64,000 bases of DNA from Lactococcus allomyrinae. GTDB taxonomy: Bacteria > Bacillota > Bacilli > Lactobacillales > Streptococcaceae. This document shows positions 1 through 7,522 of the stretch, one piece after another. Location: assembly GCF_003627095.1 (NCBI RefSeq), contig NZ_CP032627.1:2232001-2296000 (forward strand). The letters run 5' to 3'. Positions within the stretch are counted from its first letter, which is position 1, and each line of letters starts with the position of its first letter. A program made the translations under genes and the position numbers. The notes under the pieces are model-generated. The model searched no databases and was not told the origin of the DNA. It saw only the letters and a program-made list of their open reading frames with translations.

Positions 1-2
1 CT

Positions 3-446
3 GTCATTACTGACAAGATTTTACGACAACTTCCAGAGTGGTTTGGGATTCCGTCAGCACTGACAGAATATGTCAAGGGAGTGTCAGATAAGATTTTCTA
101 CGTAGCTTTTGACGGAGAGCACTATCTAGGCTTTCTTGCAGGTGAAATTCATTATGGACGGACGGGTGAAAGCTTTGTTTGCGGAGTGTTACCAGAATTT
201 CATTCTAAAGGGATTGGTATGGCACTTTATCATAATTTTGAGCAAAAACTTTTATCGCAAAATTGTGAGAGAGTTGTAGTTAAAACGTTAAGTAGTCAAC
301 GTAAAAATGAATATTATCATAAGACACGCCAGTTTTATAAAGCTCAAAAGTTTGATGAATGGCTAGATTTACCAGAGCTTTGGGGACAGGCAAATCCTTG
401 TTTGCTTATGGGAAAAATATTAAAAAATAGAAGAGAAATAAAATGA
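3..446 (+). CDS. GNAT family N-acetyltransferase, 5' end outside window
   Basis: The reading frame is open from the left edge, so the true start lies upstream; a GTG at 81 is possible but sequence homologous in character to the family continues before it. The visible 147 residues carry the acetyl-CoA-binding core of the GNAT fold: a strand with the segment GVLPEFHSKGIG (Q/RxxGxG/A-type loop) followed by a helix, and a C-terminal YHKTRQFYKAQKF segment typical of the last helix and strand. Substrate unknown. Two copies of the dispersed TGTCAG/CTGACA palindrome fall in the first 70 bases, inside the frame. Its stop ATGA overlaps the start of the ABC-F gene, so the two are translationally coupled. 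Confidence 0.8.
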   Translation, partial: VITDKILRQLPEWFGIPSALTEYVKGVSDKIFYVAFDGEHYLGFLAGEIHYGRTGESFVCGVLPEFHSKGIGMALYHNFEQKLLSQNCERVVVKTLSSQRKNEYYHKTRQFYKAQKFDEWLDLPELWGQANPCLLMGKILKNRREIK

Positions 447-2002
447 GTATTTTAGATGTTAAAAACCTGAGTCACGGCTTTGGTGACCGTGCGATTTTTG
501 AAGATGTGAGCTTTCGGTTGCTCAAAGGCGAGCATATTGGCTTTGTCGGAGCAAACGGCGAGGGTAAATCAACTTTCATGAGCATTATCACAGGCACGCT
601 GACCCCTGATGAGGGTAAGGTAACTTGGTCAAAAAAGCACCGCGTTGGCTACATGGACCAGCACGCAGCGCTTGGCAAAGGCAAAACCACTCGAGAAGCA
701 CTCTCTGAGGCTTTTCAGTATCTTTTTGATGTCGAAGCGGAAATCAATGACACTTATATGAAAATGGCGGAAATGTCAGAAGACGAGATGAATGCTGCCC
801 TCGAAAATGTCGGCGAGCTGCAAGAAGAACTGGACACAGGCGATTTTTATCTGATTGACTCAAAAGTCGAAGAAACCGCGCGTGGACTGGGTCTGACGAA
901 TTTGCTAGATAAGGATGTCGCAGATTTGTCAGGAGGGCAACGGACGAAAATCCTGCTCGGTAAGCTCCTGCTTGAAAAGCCAGATATTTTGCTCTTGGAC
1001 GAACCGACGAATTATCTGGATGAGGAGCATATTTTTTGGCTAAAAAATTATCTGAAAAACTATGAAAATGCCTTTATCTTGATTTCGCACGATGTGTCCT
1101 TCATGGATGAGGTCGTCAACGTCATTTACCATGTGCATGGGCAGGGCATTACGCGCTATTCAATGAGCTATCACGAGTTTGAGCGGGTTTTTGAGGAAAA
1201 GAAAAAGCAGCTTGAAAATCTGCATGATGCGCAAGTGGCGGAAGCAGCGAAATTAAAAGATTTCATTGCCCGTAAAAAAGCCAATGTTGCGACCTCTGGA
1301 CAGGCGAAAGCGCGTGAAAAAATGCTGGCGAAAATGGAAATTGTCGATACCATTCACGAGAAACCAAAACCGCATTTTGATTTCAAATTTAGCCGTAAAC
1401 CGAGCCGTTTGGTCTTTGAGGCGACTGATTTGGTCATCGGTTATGCTGCTGAAAATCCACTGTCTGCACCGATTAATCTCAAAGTCGAAAGCGGGCAAAA
1501 GATTGCCTTTGTCGGCTCAAATGGGATTGGGAAATCCACGCTGCTCAAGAGTCTCATGGGCTTAATTCCTGCACTTTCTGGCGACATTGAAAAAGGAAAT
1601 TTCCAAGACATCGCCTACTACGAGCAGGAAATCAAGGAGCCGTCGCAAAAAACAGTGCTAGACGACCTCTGGGACGAATATCCAAGCTGGAATCAGGCCG
1701 AATTGCGCGGTGCGCTGGCGCGCGTGGGACTCACAACGAAACAAATCGAAACGCGCGTCTATGTGCTGTCAGGCGGTGAGCAAGCCAAGTTGCGCTTTGC
1801 CAAGCTGATGAACACAGAGTCAAACATCTTGATTTTGGACGAACCGACCAATCACCTCGATGTTGATGCGAAAGAGGAGTTAAAACGTGCGCTGATCGAC
1901 TATCCTGGCACGATTTTGATGGTCAGCCACGAACCTGAGTTTTATGAAGGAGTTGTCTCTGATGTGGTCAATTGTGAGGAATGGACGACGAGGATTTTGT
2001 GA
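443..2002 (+). CDS. ABC-F family ATPase (YkpA/YbiT-like)
   Basis: Cytoplasmic protein of 519 residues with two ATP-binding cassettes and no membrane segment, so a ribosome-acting ABC-F protein rather than a transporter. Walker A motifs GANGEGKS near residue 36 and GSNGIGKS near 357; signatures LSGGQRTK near 162 and LSGGEQAK near 439; Walker B followed by DEPTNYLD and DEPTNHLD. The charged linker between cassettes (about 240-300) is the inter-domain arm of the family. Length and linker fit the housekeeping YkpA/YbiT branch; antibiotic target protection is less likely but cannot be excluded. Starts with ATG overlapping the upstream stop. GC is visibly higher than in many neighbours. Confidence 0.9.
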   Translation: MSILDVKNLSHGFGDRAIFEDVSFRLLKGEHIGFVGANGEGKSTFMSIITGTLTPDEGKVTWSKKHRVGYMDQHAALGKGKTTREALSEAFQYLFDVEAEINDTYMKMAEMSEDEMNAALENVGELQEELDTGDFYLIDSKVEETARGLGLTNLLDKDVADLSGGQRTKILLGKLLLEKPDILLLDEPTNYLDEEHIFWLKNYLKNYENAFILISHDVSFMDEVVNVIYHVHGQGITRYSMSYHEFERVFEEKKKQLENLHDAQVAEAAKLKDFIARKKANVATSGQAKAREKMLAKMEIVDTIHEKPKPHFDFKFSRKPSRLVFEATDLVIGYAAENPLSAPINLKVESGQKIAFVGSNGIGKSTLLKSLMGLIPALSGDIEKGNFQDIAYYEQEIKEPSQKTVLDDLWDEYPSWNQAELRGALARVGLTTKQIETRVYVLSGGEQAKLRFAKLMNTESNILILDEPTNHLDVDAKEELKRALIDYPGTILMVSHEPEFYEGVVSDVVNCEEWTTRIL

Positions 2003-2018
2003 GGAGGAGCTTAATAAA

Positions 2019-2483
2019 ATGAGCTGTTTTATTTGCGAGCGTATCGAAATGATTAAAAACGAAACGAATCTGTATTTTGTAAAGGAACTTGAAACAGGTT
2101 ATGTCGTTATCGGCGATTTCCAGTATTTCTATGGTAGAACGATTTTTCTCTGCAAAGAACACGTGACGGAGTTGCATTATCTGGAGTCTACATTCAAGCA
2201 AAAACATCTTGAAGAGATGGCGCTAGTTCAAGAAGCAGTTGCCAAGGCATTTAAAGCTGAGAAAATGAATATTGAAATGCTTGGAAATGCCGATAGTCAT
2301 GTCCATTGGCATCTTTTTCCTCGTCAACAAGGAGATTTACAGCCTTATGCTTCTAAAGGTCCCGTCTGGTGGGTGCCTTTAGAAGTCATGGAAGGCGAAG
2401 CAGCACGTCCAACAAATGAAAAATTAGCAGAAATGGTTGAAACGCTGAGAAAGACACTTGATGAAGTGTTGGAAAGCGAATAA
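2019..2483 (+). CDS. HIT family protein (histidine triad nucleotide hydrolase)
   Basis: 154 residues. The histidine triad appears as HVHWH near residues 94-98, preceded by the conserved N at the end of the core strand, which marks the HIT fold of nucleotide-binding hydrolases and transferases. The N-terminus MSCFICERI has two Cys in a CxxC that may bind a metal, as in some HIT proteins. The start at 2019 is chosen because GAGGAGG lies just upstream; the frame is open further upstream into the ABC-F gene but without support. The natural substrate is not evident. Part of the run from the acetyltransferase to prmA; the stop is followed after one base by the next ATG. Confidence 0.85.
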   Translation: MSCFICERIEMIKNETNLYFVKELETGYVVIGDFQYFYGRTIFLCKEHVTELHYLESTFKQKHLEEMALVQEAVAKAFKAEKMNIEMLGNADSHVHWHLFPRQQGDLQPYASKGPVWWVPLEVMEGEAARPTNEKLAEMVETLRKTLDEVLESE

Positions 2484-2484
2484 A

Positions 2485-2787
2485 ATGACAGAACACCATT
2501 TACCTTGGGAAAATCCCAATCAAGACTATAAACGAACCTTGATGAAACGTCGAAGCGAGCGGCGTTATCGGGTGCTGCAACTGGCAAAGACCTTGCGTGT
2601 GAGTTTGACGCGGCTCAAGCTGCTTGGCATTGATGAATACAATGTGGAAATTCTCACATGGATTGAGCAGATGGAAGATGGCTCTGCTGGTGATTTTGAC
2701 GATGAGGACTTTGCGCAAGCAAAGAGGTTTACGAAGCGAATTGTGAAATTGCTTGAAAAAATGGAAAATAAGAGTGGTCAAGGCTGA
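2485..2787 (+). CDS. conserved-looking small hypothetical protein
   Basis: 100 residues, highly charged, no signal peptide or membrane segment. The first third is strongly basic (KRRSERRYR), the middle a predicted helix-rich region with LLGIDEYNVEILTWIEQ, and the end acidic then basic. I do not recognise the family. Start chosen at 2485, one base after the HIT stop; the open frame upstream overlaps HIT and is not needed. Tight packing between HIT and prmA indicates cotranscription. The basic N-terminus would suit nucleic-acid or ribosome contact, but that is a guess. Confidence 0.7.
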   Translation: MTEHHLPWENPNQDYKRTLMKRRSERRYRVLQLAKTLRVSLTRLKLLGIDEYNVEILTWIEQMEDGSAGDFDDEDFAQAKRFTKRIVKLLEKMENKSGQG

Positions 2788-2807
2788 TAAGGATGGAGAA
2801 GTAAGAA

Positions 2808-3761
2808 ATGAACAACTGGAACAGTATTACGGTAAAAATCACACGAGCGGCTGAGGAGACGATTTCTGCTATTCTGATTGAGGTGGGCGCAGCGGGCGTG
2901 GAAATCAACGATAGCGCGGATTATTTGATGCATGAGGACCAATTTGGCGAAGTGTTGCCGTACGTGGAACAGTCAGATTTGGTGGAGGTAACGGCTTATT
3001 ATCCTGAAAATCTGCCGATTGTCGAGCTGAAAGCGGATATTGAGCATAAAATCAGCGGTTTGAGCGAATTTTTCGATTTGACAGACCTGTCAGTACTGAC
3101 AAATAACCTGTCAGAGACCAACTGGGCGGATGCCTGGAAGAAATATTTTGAGCCAGCACGCGTGACGCATGATTTGACGATTGTGCCGAGCTGGACGGAG
3201 GATTATCATGCGACTGATGGCGAAAAACTCATCAGGCTGGATCCTGGCATGGCGTTTGGCACGGGGACACACCCGACGACGAAGATGAGCCTGTATGCGC
3301 TGGAGCAGGTTTTGCGTGGCGGCGAGATGGTGCTTGATGTCGGGACGGGCTCAGGCGTGCTGTCCGTGGCGAGTGTGCTGCTGGGCGCTGCCGAGGTTCA
3401 TGCTTACGATATTGACGAAGTCGCGGTGCGCGTGGCGTTGGAGAATATCCAGCTCAATGCCGACTATGAGAAAATCTATGTTTCGGCGAATAATTTGCTG
3501 GAAAATGTCACGCAAGAAGCCGATGTCATCGTGGCAAATATTCTAGCGGACATTCTCGTGCTGATGACTGAGGATGCTTACCGACTGGTCAAACCTGAGG
3601 GTTATTTGATTATGAGCGGCATTATCGCTGAAAAAGCGGACATGGTCATTGCAAGTGCTGAAAATGCTGGATTTTTCCTTGAAACACGTATGACACAGGG
3701 AGAGTGGAATTGCGTGATTTTCAAGAAAACGGAAAACCGTGAAGGTGTAATTGGGGGATAA
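2808..3761 (+). CDS. prmA: ribosomal protein L11 methyltransferase PrmA
   Basis: 317 residues, the usual length. Trimethylates ribosomal protein L11 using S-adenosylmethionine. The N-terminal substrate domain (about 1-85, beginning [19 protein letters not shown]) is followed by a Rossmann methyltransferase domain with [14 protein letters not shown] before the SAM loop [12 protein letters not shown] near 174-185, and NILADIL near 244, all PrmA hallmarks. A 16-bp palindrome copy at 3087 encodes LSVLT in the linker between domains. Last gene of the left-hand run, ending in a terminator shared with the convergent exporter. In related genomes rsmE tends to follow directly; here an exporter cassette intervenes. 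Confidence 0.95.
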   Translation: MNNWNSITVKITRAAEETISAILIEVGAAGVEINDSADYLMHEDQFGEVLPYVEQSDLVEVTAYYPENLPIVELKADIEHKISGLSEFFDLTDLSVLTNNLSETNWADAWKKYFEPARVTHDLTIVPSWTEDYHATDGEKLIRLDPGMAFGTGTHPTTKMSLYALEQVLRGGEMVLDVGTGSGVLSVASVLLGAAEVHAYDIDEVAVRVALENIQLNADYEKIYVSANNLLENVTQEADVIVANILADILVLMTEDAYRLVKPEGYLIMSGIIAEKADMVIASAENAGFFLETRMTQGEWNCVIFKKTENREGVIGG

Positions 3762-3785
3762 AAAAGCCTAAACTTAGGCTTTTTT
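3761..3785. terminator. bidirectional terminator between prmA and exporter permease
   Basis: Stem AAAAAGCCTAA (3761-3771) and TTAGGCTTTTT (3774-3784) with a two-base loop. The A and T runs on either side make it usable from both strands. It overlaps the stop codon of the minus-strand permease. Confidence 0.9.
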
Positions 3786-4583
3786 ATTGTAGACAAGAAT
3801 TGTAAGGGGAGCCATGACAACAACGATAGCTAGGCTGATGAGAATTACCATAAAAGCATCATGACCAAAGGTTCCGTGATTGACCATTTCTTTAAAAGCA
3901 TTGATTAAAAATGTAATTGGATTAGCATTGGCAAAGTGTTGCAACCATTTGGGTAAACTACTAATTGGTACAAAAGCAGAAGACAAGAAAGTTAACCCCA
4001 TTGTCAGTGGCATGGAAATCCCTGAGATTGTCGCTGCAGATTTAATCAAAAGTCCAACCATAGCAAAAATCCAGCTAAGTGCCCAAGTTGCAAAGATTAC
4101 AAGGAGGATGCCAGCAAATAGCCAACTATATCCAGCTGTGGGGCGCCAACCGAGTGCAAGTCCAGTTATTACCGATACAACTGCAGCAATGGCATATCGC
4201 AGTATGTCAGCTATTAAAAGTCCTGCAAATGGAGAAATTCTAGCAATTGGTAGTGACCGAAAGCGGTCGAATACACCTGTTTCCATGTCCTCACGAAGTT
4301 GTACCCCAGTACCAGATGAAGCGTTAATAAGAGTTTGGATAAGAATTCCAGGGACAATCGTGACAAGGTAAGTTTTGAAGTTACCTGCAATAGCGCCACC
4401 GAAAATATAAGTAAAAAGTACCATAAAGAAAATCGGCATACCGACAACATCAAAGAGTTGTTCGGGATTGTGTCGAGTCTTAGCAAAAGCACGTCCTGCC
4501 ATAATCCAACTGTCATGAATAATAGACGAGATATAACTTTTGCGTTTTTGAGTAGCTGGTATGAGTTTTGTGGTTACTTGCAT
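3774..4583 (-). CDS. ABC-2 type exporter permease (DrrB-like)
   Basis: 269 residues with a hydrophilic N-terminus (about 25 residues) and six predicted membrane segments, the layout of ABC-2 permeases such as DrrB. It would form the membrane channel for the ATPase encoded immediately upstream on the same strand (67 bp gap). The motif GTGVQLREDMETGVFDRFRSLPIAR after the second segment is characteristic of this class, which exports drugs, lipids or polysaccharides. Substrate unknown. Cotranscribed with the ATPase from the MarR-flanked promoter. Confidence 0.88.
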   Translation of the reverse strand: MQVTTKLIPATQKRKSYISSIIHDSWIMAGRAFAKTRHNPEQLFDVVGMPIFFMVLFTYIFGGAIAGNFKTYLVTIVPGILIQTLINASSGTGVQLREDMETGVFDRFRSLPIARISPFAGLLIADILRYAIAAVVSVITGLALGWRPTAGYSWLFAGILLVIFATWALSWIFAMVGLLIKSAATISGISMPLTMGLTFLSSAFVPISSLPKWLQHFANANPITFLINAFKEMVNHGTFGHDAFMVILISLAIVVVMAPLTILVYNKKA

Positions 4584-4649
4584 TTTAATTCTTCTTTCTA
4601 TTTGTATTAATCTTTGTCGTTAATTTTAAACGAGTTTCTCTATCCTATC

Positions 4650-5579
4650 TTAGTTTCCTGTTACTTCTAAAAATACCTCATCAAGCGTTGGCTTTCTTAC
4701 AGAGAAGGATGCTAAGCGTATGTGTGCTTCATCAAATGATGTGAGCAAGTCCGTCATAGCTGATGTATTTTTCATTGGGAGTGAGAGCGTGTTTTGTTCG
4801 GGGAGCATATTTGCTTCAAGGCCAAACTTACTGGTGATTAGACTTTGTGCATCAGGAATATCTTTGCTATCTTCTAAAGACAGCTCAAAGAGTGTTGGAG
4901 CGAGTGTTTCTTTGAGTTCATTTGGTGTACCCTCAGCAATGAGTTTACCACGGTCAATGATAGCAATCTTGTCAGCGAGTTGGTCCGCTTCCTCCAAATA
5001 TTGAGTCGTTAACAGCAGAGTAGAACCATTTGCAACAAGTTCACGAATCGTCGTCCACATTTCACCACGGGTGCGAGGGTCAAGTCCTGTGGTTGGTTCA
5101 TCAAGAAAGACAAGTTTTGGGCGTGCAATCAAACTGACGGCAAGGTCAAGTCGTCGTTTCATGCCACCAGAGAATGTTTTGAGTTGTTTGTGAGCGGCAG
5201 AGCTCAGAGAAAATTGCTCAAGAAGCTCTATACCACGAGCCTTAGCGGTCCTTTTATTTAAACCGTTGAGCCGACCGAAAATCGTTAGATTTTCAAAGGC
5301 AGTTAAATTTTCATCAACTGTGGCATCTTGCCCTGTCAAACCTATAATTTGACGGACAGACGCACTATTTGTTGCAACATTATGTCCGAAAATATGTGCA
5401 GAACCGCTAGAAATAGAGGTCAGTGTGGAAAGCATCCGCAGGAGAGTTGATTTTCCTGCACCATTGGGACCGAGAATGGCGAATATTTCGCCTTCATTGA
5501 CTGTGAGGGAGATTCCTTTCACAGCTGTCTTGCCTTTAAAGTCTTTGCGGATGTTTTGAGTTTGAATTGCTATAGTCAT
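4650..5579 (-). CDS. ABC exporter ATP-binding subunit (DrrA-like)
   Basis: 309 residues. Walker A GPNGAGKST at 37-45, signature FSGGMKRRLDLA near 140, Walker B LVFLDEPTTGLDP near 160, H-loop region with TTQYLEEADQLADKIAIIDRG. The combination of LDPRTR after Walker B and a C-terminal extension of roughly 80 residues is that of the daunorubicin-resistance DrrA class. Powers the adjacent permease. Divergent from a MarR gene and preceded by a consensus promoter with a large inverted repeat over its -10 box, so repression by that MarR protein is likely. Confidence 0.9.
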   Translation of the reverse strand: MTIAIQTQNIRKDFKGKTAVKGISLTVNEGEIFAILGPNGAGKSTLLRMLSTLTSISSGSAHIFGHNVATNSASVRQIIGLTGQDATVDENLTAFENLTIFGRLNGLNKRTAKARGIELLEQFSLSSAAHKQLKTFSGGMKRRLDLAVSLIARPKLVFLDEPTTGLDPRTRGEMWTTIRELVANGSTLLLTTQYLEEADQLADKIAIIDRGKLIAEGTPNELKETLAPTLFELSLEDSKDIPDAQSLITSKFGLEANMLPEQNTLSLPMKNTSAMTDLLTSFDEAHIRLASFSVRKPTLDEVFLEVTGN

Positions 5580-5642
5580 TGTTCAAAATAGGAGTTCGTT
5601 TGTCCGACTGATAAAATTTAGGAAATATCAAGTAGAGAAGAG

Positions 5643-5659
5643 CGAACTCAATTCCTTTC
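5643..5659 (-). repeat. 17-bp intergenic repeat, copy 1
   Basis: On the minus strand reads GAAAGGAATTGAGTTCG, identical to 55291-55307 and present with one extra A at 37276-37293. Here it lies in the 5' leader of the exporter transcript. Confidence 0.6.
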
Positions 5660-5670
5660 TTAAGTTAGTA

Positions 5671-5704
5671 AGGATACCTTACAAAAAATATTATAAGGTA
5701 TCCT
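5671..5704. promoter_or_regulatory. probable MarR operator (11-bp inverted repeat)
   Basis: AGGATACCTTA (5671-5681) and its exact reverse complement TAAGGTATCCT (5694-5704) flank the -10 box of the minus-strand exporter promoter. A related half site, GGTACCCTGAT at 5730-5740, occurs in front of marR, giving a direct repeat with GGTATCCTGAT at 5697-5707. Geometry fits repression of both genes. Confidence 0.7.
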
Positions 5705-5718
5705 GATTAAGTTGTCAA
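5690..5718 (-). promoter_or_regulatory. consensus promoter for the ABC exporter
   Basis: On the minus strand TTGACA (5718-5713) and TATAAT (5695-5690) are separated by exactly 17 bp. Both boxes are perfect, so the promoter should be strong unless the overlapping inverted repeat is occupied. Confidence 0.85.
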
Positions 5719-5757
5719 GAAAAAAGTTCGGTACCCTGATAATATTTTAAAAAAATA

Positions 5758-5772
5758 TGGTAAAATAAAGTT
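5758..5772 (+). promoter_or_regulatory. extended -10 promoter of marR, leaderless geometry
   Basis: TGG-TAAAAT (5758-5766) ends 6 nt before the ATG at 5773, so transcription is expected to begin at the start codon. No Shine-Dalgarno sequence is present. Confidence 0.6.
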
Positions 5773-6291
5773 ATGAATAAAATAGAAGAAAGAAATTTAA
5801 CAAAAAATTTTATGGAATATACCCAGCTTATGTACTGGGTTGCCCGTAAAAAAATGAGTTTCCGTAAGCAGGTCGGTACGCGTCTTAACCGAATGGTCGG
5901 TCAAGGGCAGATTTTGGGAATTTTAGAGGAGGAGTCACCGATTTCTCAAAGAGACCTTGTTGCTAGACTTGATATGAAACCTCAGTCAGCAAGTGAGATT
6001 ATCAGAAAACTTGAGAAAAAAGGACTGATTAGCCGATGGCAGTCTCCAGAAGATAAGCGAGTTTATATTGTGTCGTTGACTCCTGCGGGTGAGAAGGAAA
6101 TTGACCAGTTTGATGAGTTTGTTGATGTTAGTCCTATTTTGCTTGAGGGATTAGATGATGATGAAAAGGTGGAACTGATGCGATTGATTCAGAAGATGAG
6201 AACTTCGCTTGATGCTCAGGTTGAGAAAGAAGGGGGTAAGCTGCGGGGACAATATCAGCGGTTTGCTCGGAATCCAAAAGAGGCGGAATAA
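5773..6291 (+). CDS. MarR family transcriptional regulator
   Basis: 172 residues with the MarR winged helix-turn-helix at about 45-115: recognition-helix region LDMKPQSASEIIRKLEKKGLI followed by the wing SPEDKRVYIVSLT, both typical. Likely local repressor of the divergent ABC exporter and of itself. There is no Shine-Dalgarno site; the promoter geometry implies a leaderless mRNA. The stop TAA shares its last A with the ATG of rsmE, so the methyltransferase gene is translationally coupled to, and probably controlled with, the regulator. Confidence 0.88.
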   Translation: MNKIEERNLTKNFMEYTQLMYWVARKKMSFRKQVGTRLNRMVGQGQILGILEEESPISQRDLVARLDMKPQSASEIIRKLEKKGLISRWQSPEDKRVYIVSLTPAGEKEIDQFDEFVDVSPILLEGLDDDEKVELMRLIQKMRTSLDAQVEKEGGKLRGQYQRFARNPKEAE

Positions 6292-7043
6292 TGGCAAATC
6301 AATACTTTGTATTTCGTGAACTGCCTGAACTCAACACGACATTCACGATTGAAAATGAAGCAGTAGTGCATCATATTTTTACTGTCATGCGCGCACAGGC
6401 AGGAGAAAAGTTGCAGCTGGTCTTTGACGGTGGAAAAGTTGCTTTAGCGGAGGTTATTAGTCCTGAAGAGCGTTCGGTCAAACTAACAGAAATCCTGTCA
6501 GCACTGACGGAGTTGCCAATAGAAGTCACTGTTGCAGTTGGTTTTCCAAAAGCGGATAAGTTAGATTTTATTACAGAAAAAGCGACAGAGCTCGGTGCAG
6601 CAGCGATATGGGCGGCACCTTTCAAATGGTCGGTTGTCAAATATGACCACAAAAAATTGACGAAAAAGCAAGACAAGCTAGAAAAAATAACACTCGGAGC
6701 GGCGGAACAATCAAGGCGACAAATCTTGCCAGAAATCAAACTTTTTGATCAGCTGTCAGTACTGACAGAAAAGTTTTCTGAATTTGACAGCGTGCTGATT
6801 GCTTACGAAGAATCCGCTAAAGCTGGCGAAAAAGCAGCCTTTCATCAGGCGCTAACAGAGTTACCCAAAGGTCAAAAATTGCTCATTATTTTTGGACCAG
6901 AAGGTGGTATTGCCCCAGAAGAGATCGAAAAGTTTGAGCAGCTTGGCGCTCGCAAAATCGGTCTAGGCCCGCGTATCATGCGAGCCGAGACAGCACCGCT
7001 TTATGCGCTGTCAGTAATTTCTGCTTATTTTGAATTACTATAG
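6291..7043 (+). CDS. rsmE: 16S rRNA m3U1498 methyltransferase RsmE
   Basis: 250 residues, standard length. N-terminal PUA-like RNA-binding domain (about 1-70) and SPOUT methyltransferase domain; the knot shows FGPEGGIAPEEIEKF near 200-216 and LGPRIMRAETAPLYALS near the C-terminus, the two signature stretches of RsmE. Modifies U1498 of 16S rRNA with SAM. Two 16-bp palindrome copies (6495 and 6753) encode LSALT and LSVLT within the frame. One-base overlap with marR. Confidence 0.94.
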   Translation: MANQYFVFRELPELNTTFTIENEAVVHHIFTVMRAQAGEKLQLVFDGGKVALAEVISPEERSVKLTEILSALTELPIEVTVAVGFPKADKLDFITEKATELGAAAIWAAPFKWSVVKYDHKKLTKKQDKLEKITLGAAEQSRRQILPEIKLFDQLSVLTEKFSEFDSVLIAYEESAKAGEKAAFHQALTELPKGQKLLIIFGPEGGIAPEEIEKFEQLGARKIGLGPRIMRAETAPLYALSVISAYFELL

Positions 7044-7092
7044 GTAATCCGTTGTAAAAACTAACAATGGATTGCTGTTGCGGTCTAACTTC
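7039..7092 (-). repeat. BOX-like 55-bp repeat, inverted copy
   Basis: Read on the minus strand it matches the repeats at 49614-49668 and 60256-60310: GAAGTT, then CAATCCATTGTT, a run of T, ACAACGGATTA and TATA. It can fold as a hairpin between the AATCC and GGATT parts. It begins on the rsmE stop codon. Confidence 0.65.
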
Positions 7093-7522
7093 AAGAGGCC
7101 AGAATAGTGCCATGTGTATTGTATAGTTGAGGCATTATAAAAAGTCTCTATCCCATACTCGTTCTGACGATAAATCCTACCCGAACAAGATTTATCAACA
7201 TAAGTGTGTGCTATTTCTTATATTAAAATAAGCGTGGATTCTGATGTCGCTTGGTTTTTATAAGTTTCTTTTAGAAGCTAAAATTTGCGTAAACGCAAAC
7301 TACTTTTTGCGCTAGCACAAGGCAGTATAGTTGAAATAGTATAATTTTTAGTTTTAAAAGTTGAGAAATTTAGACTTTTTCTTGCACAAGACTTGTAAAT
7401 CTTTAGATTAAGCTTCAAATATGATAAAATGGTTTAAACAAAAATCAAGGAGGAAAGCTAGTCATCCCGAATCACGATGAAAAATAAGAAATCTAAGTGA
7501 AAAATAACTAGTATTTAAAATT
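7093..7522. other. rel upstream region
   Basis: No gene found. It holds a perfect hairpin TTTGCG-TAAA-CGCAAA near 7285-7300, a probable -10 (TATGATAAAAT, about 7421-7431) for rel, and an AAGGAGG at about 7448 that is too far from the rel start to serve it. The only short frame near that site, from ATG 7477, has seven codons (MKNKKSK). Confidence 0.5.

Noticed and set aside
1253-1565. Antisense and out-of-frame ORFs inside the ABC-F gene and other real genes
   Set aside because: They lack ribosome sites and family features and lie entirely within well-supported genes.
3774-5579. Antibiotic self-resistance island
   Set aside because: DrrAB-like exporters are common in non-producers and no biosynthetic genes are nearby.
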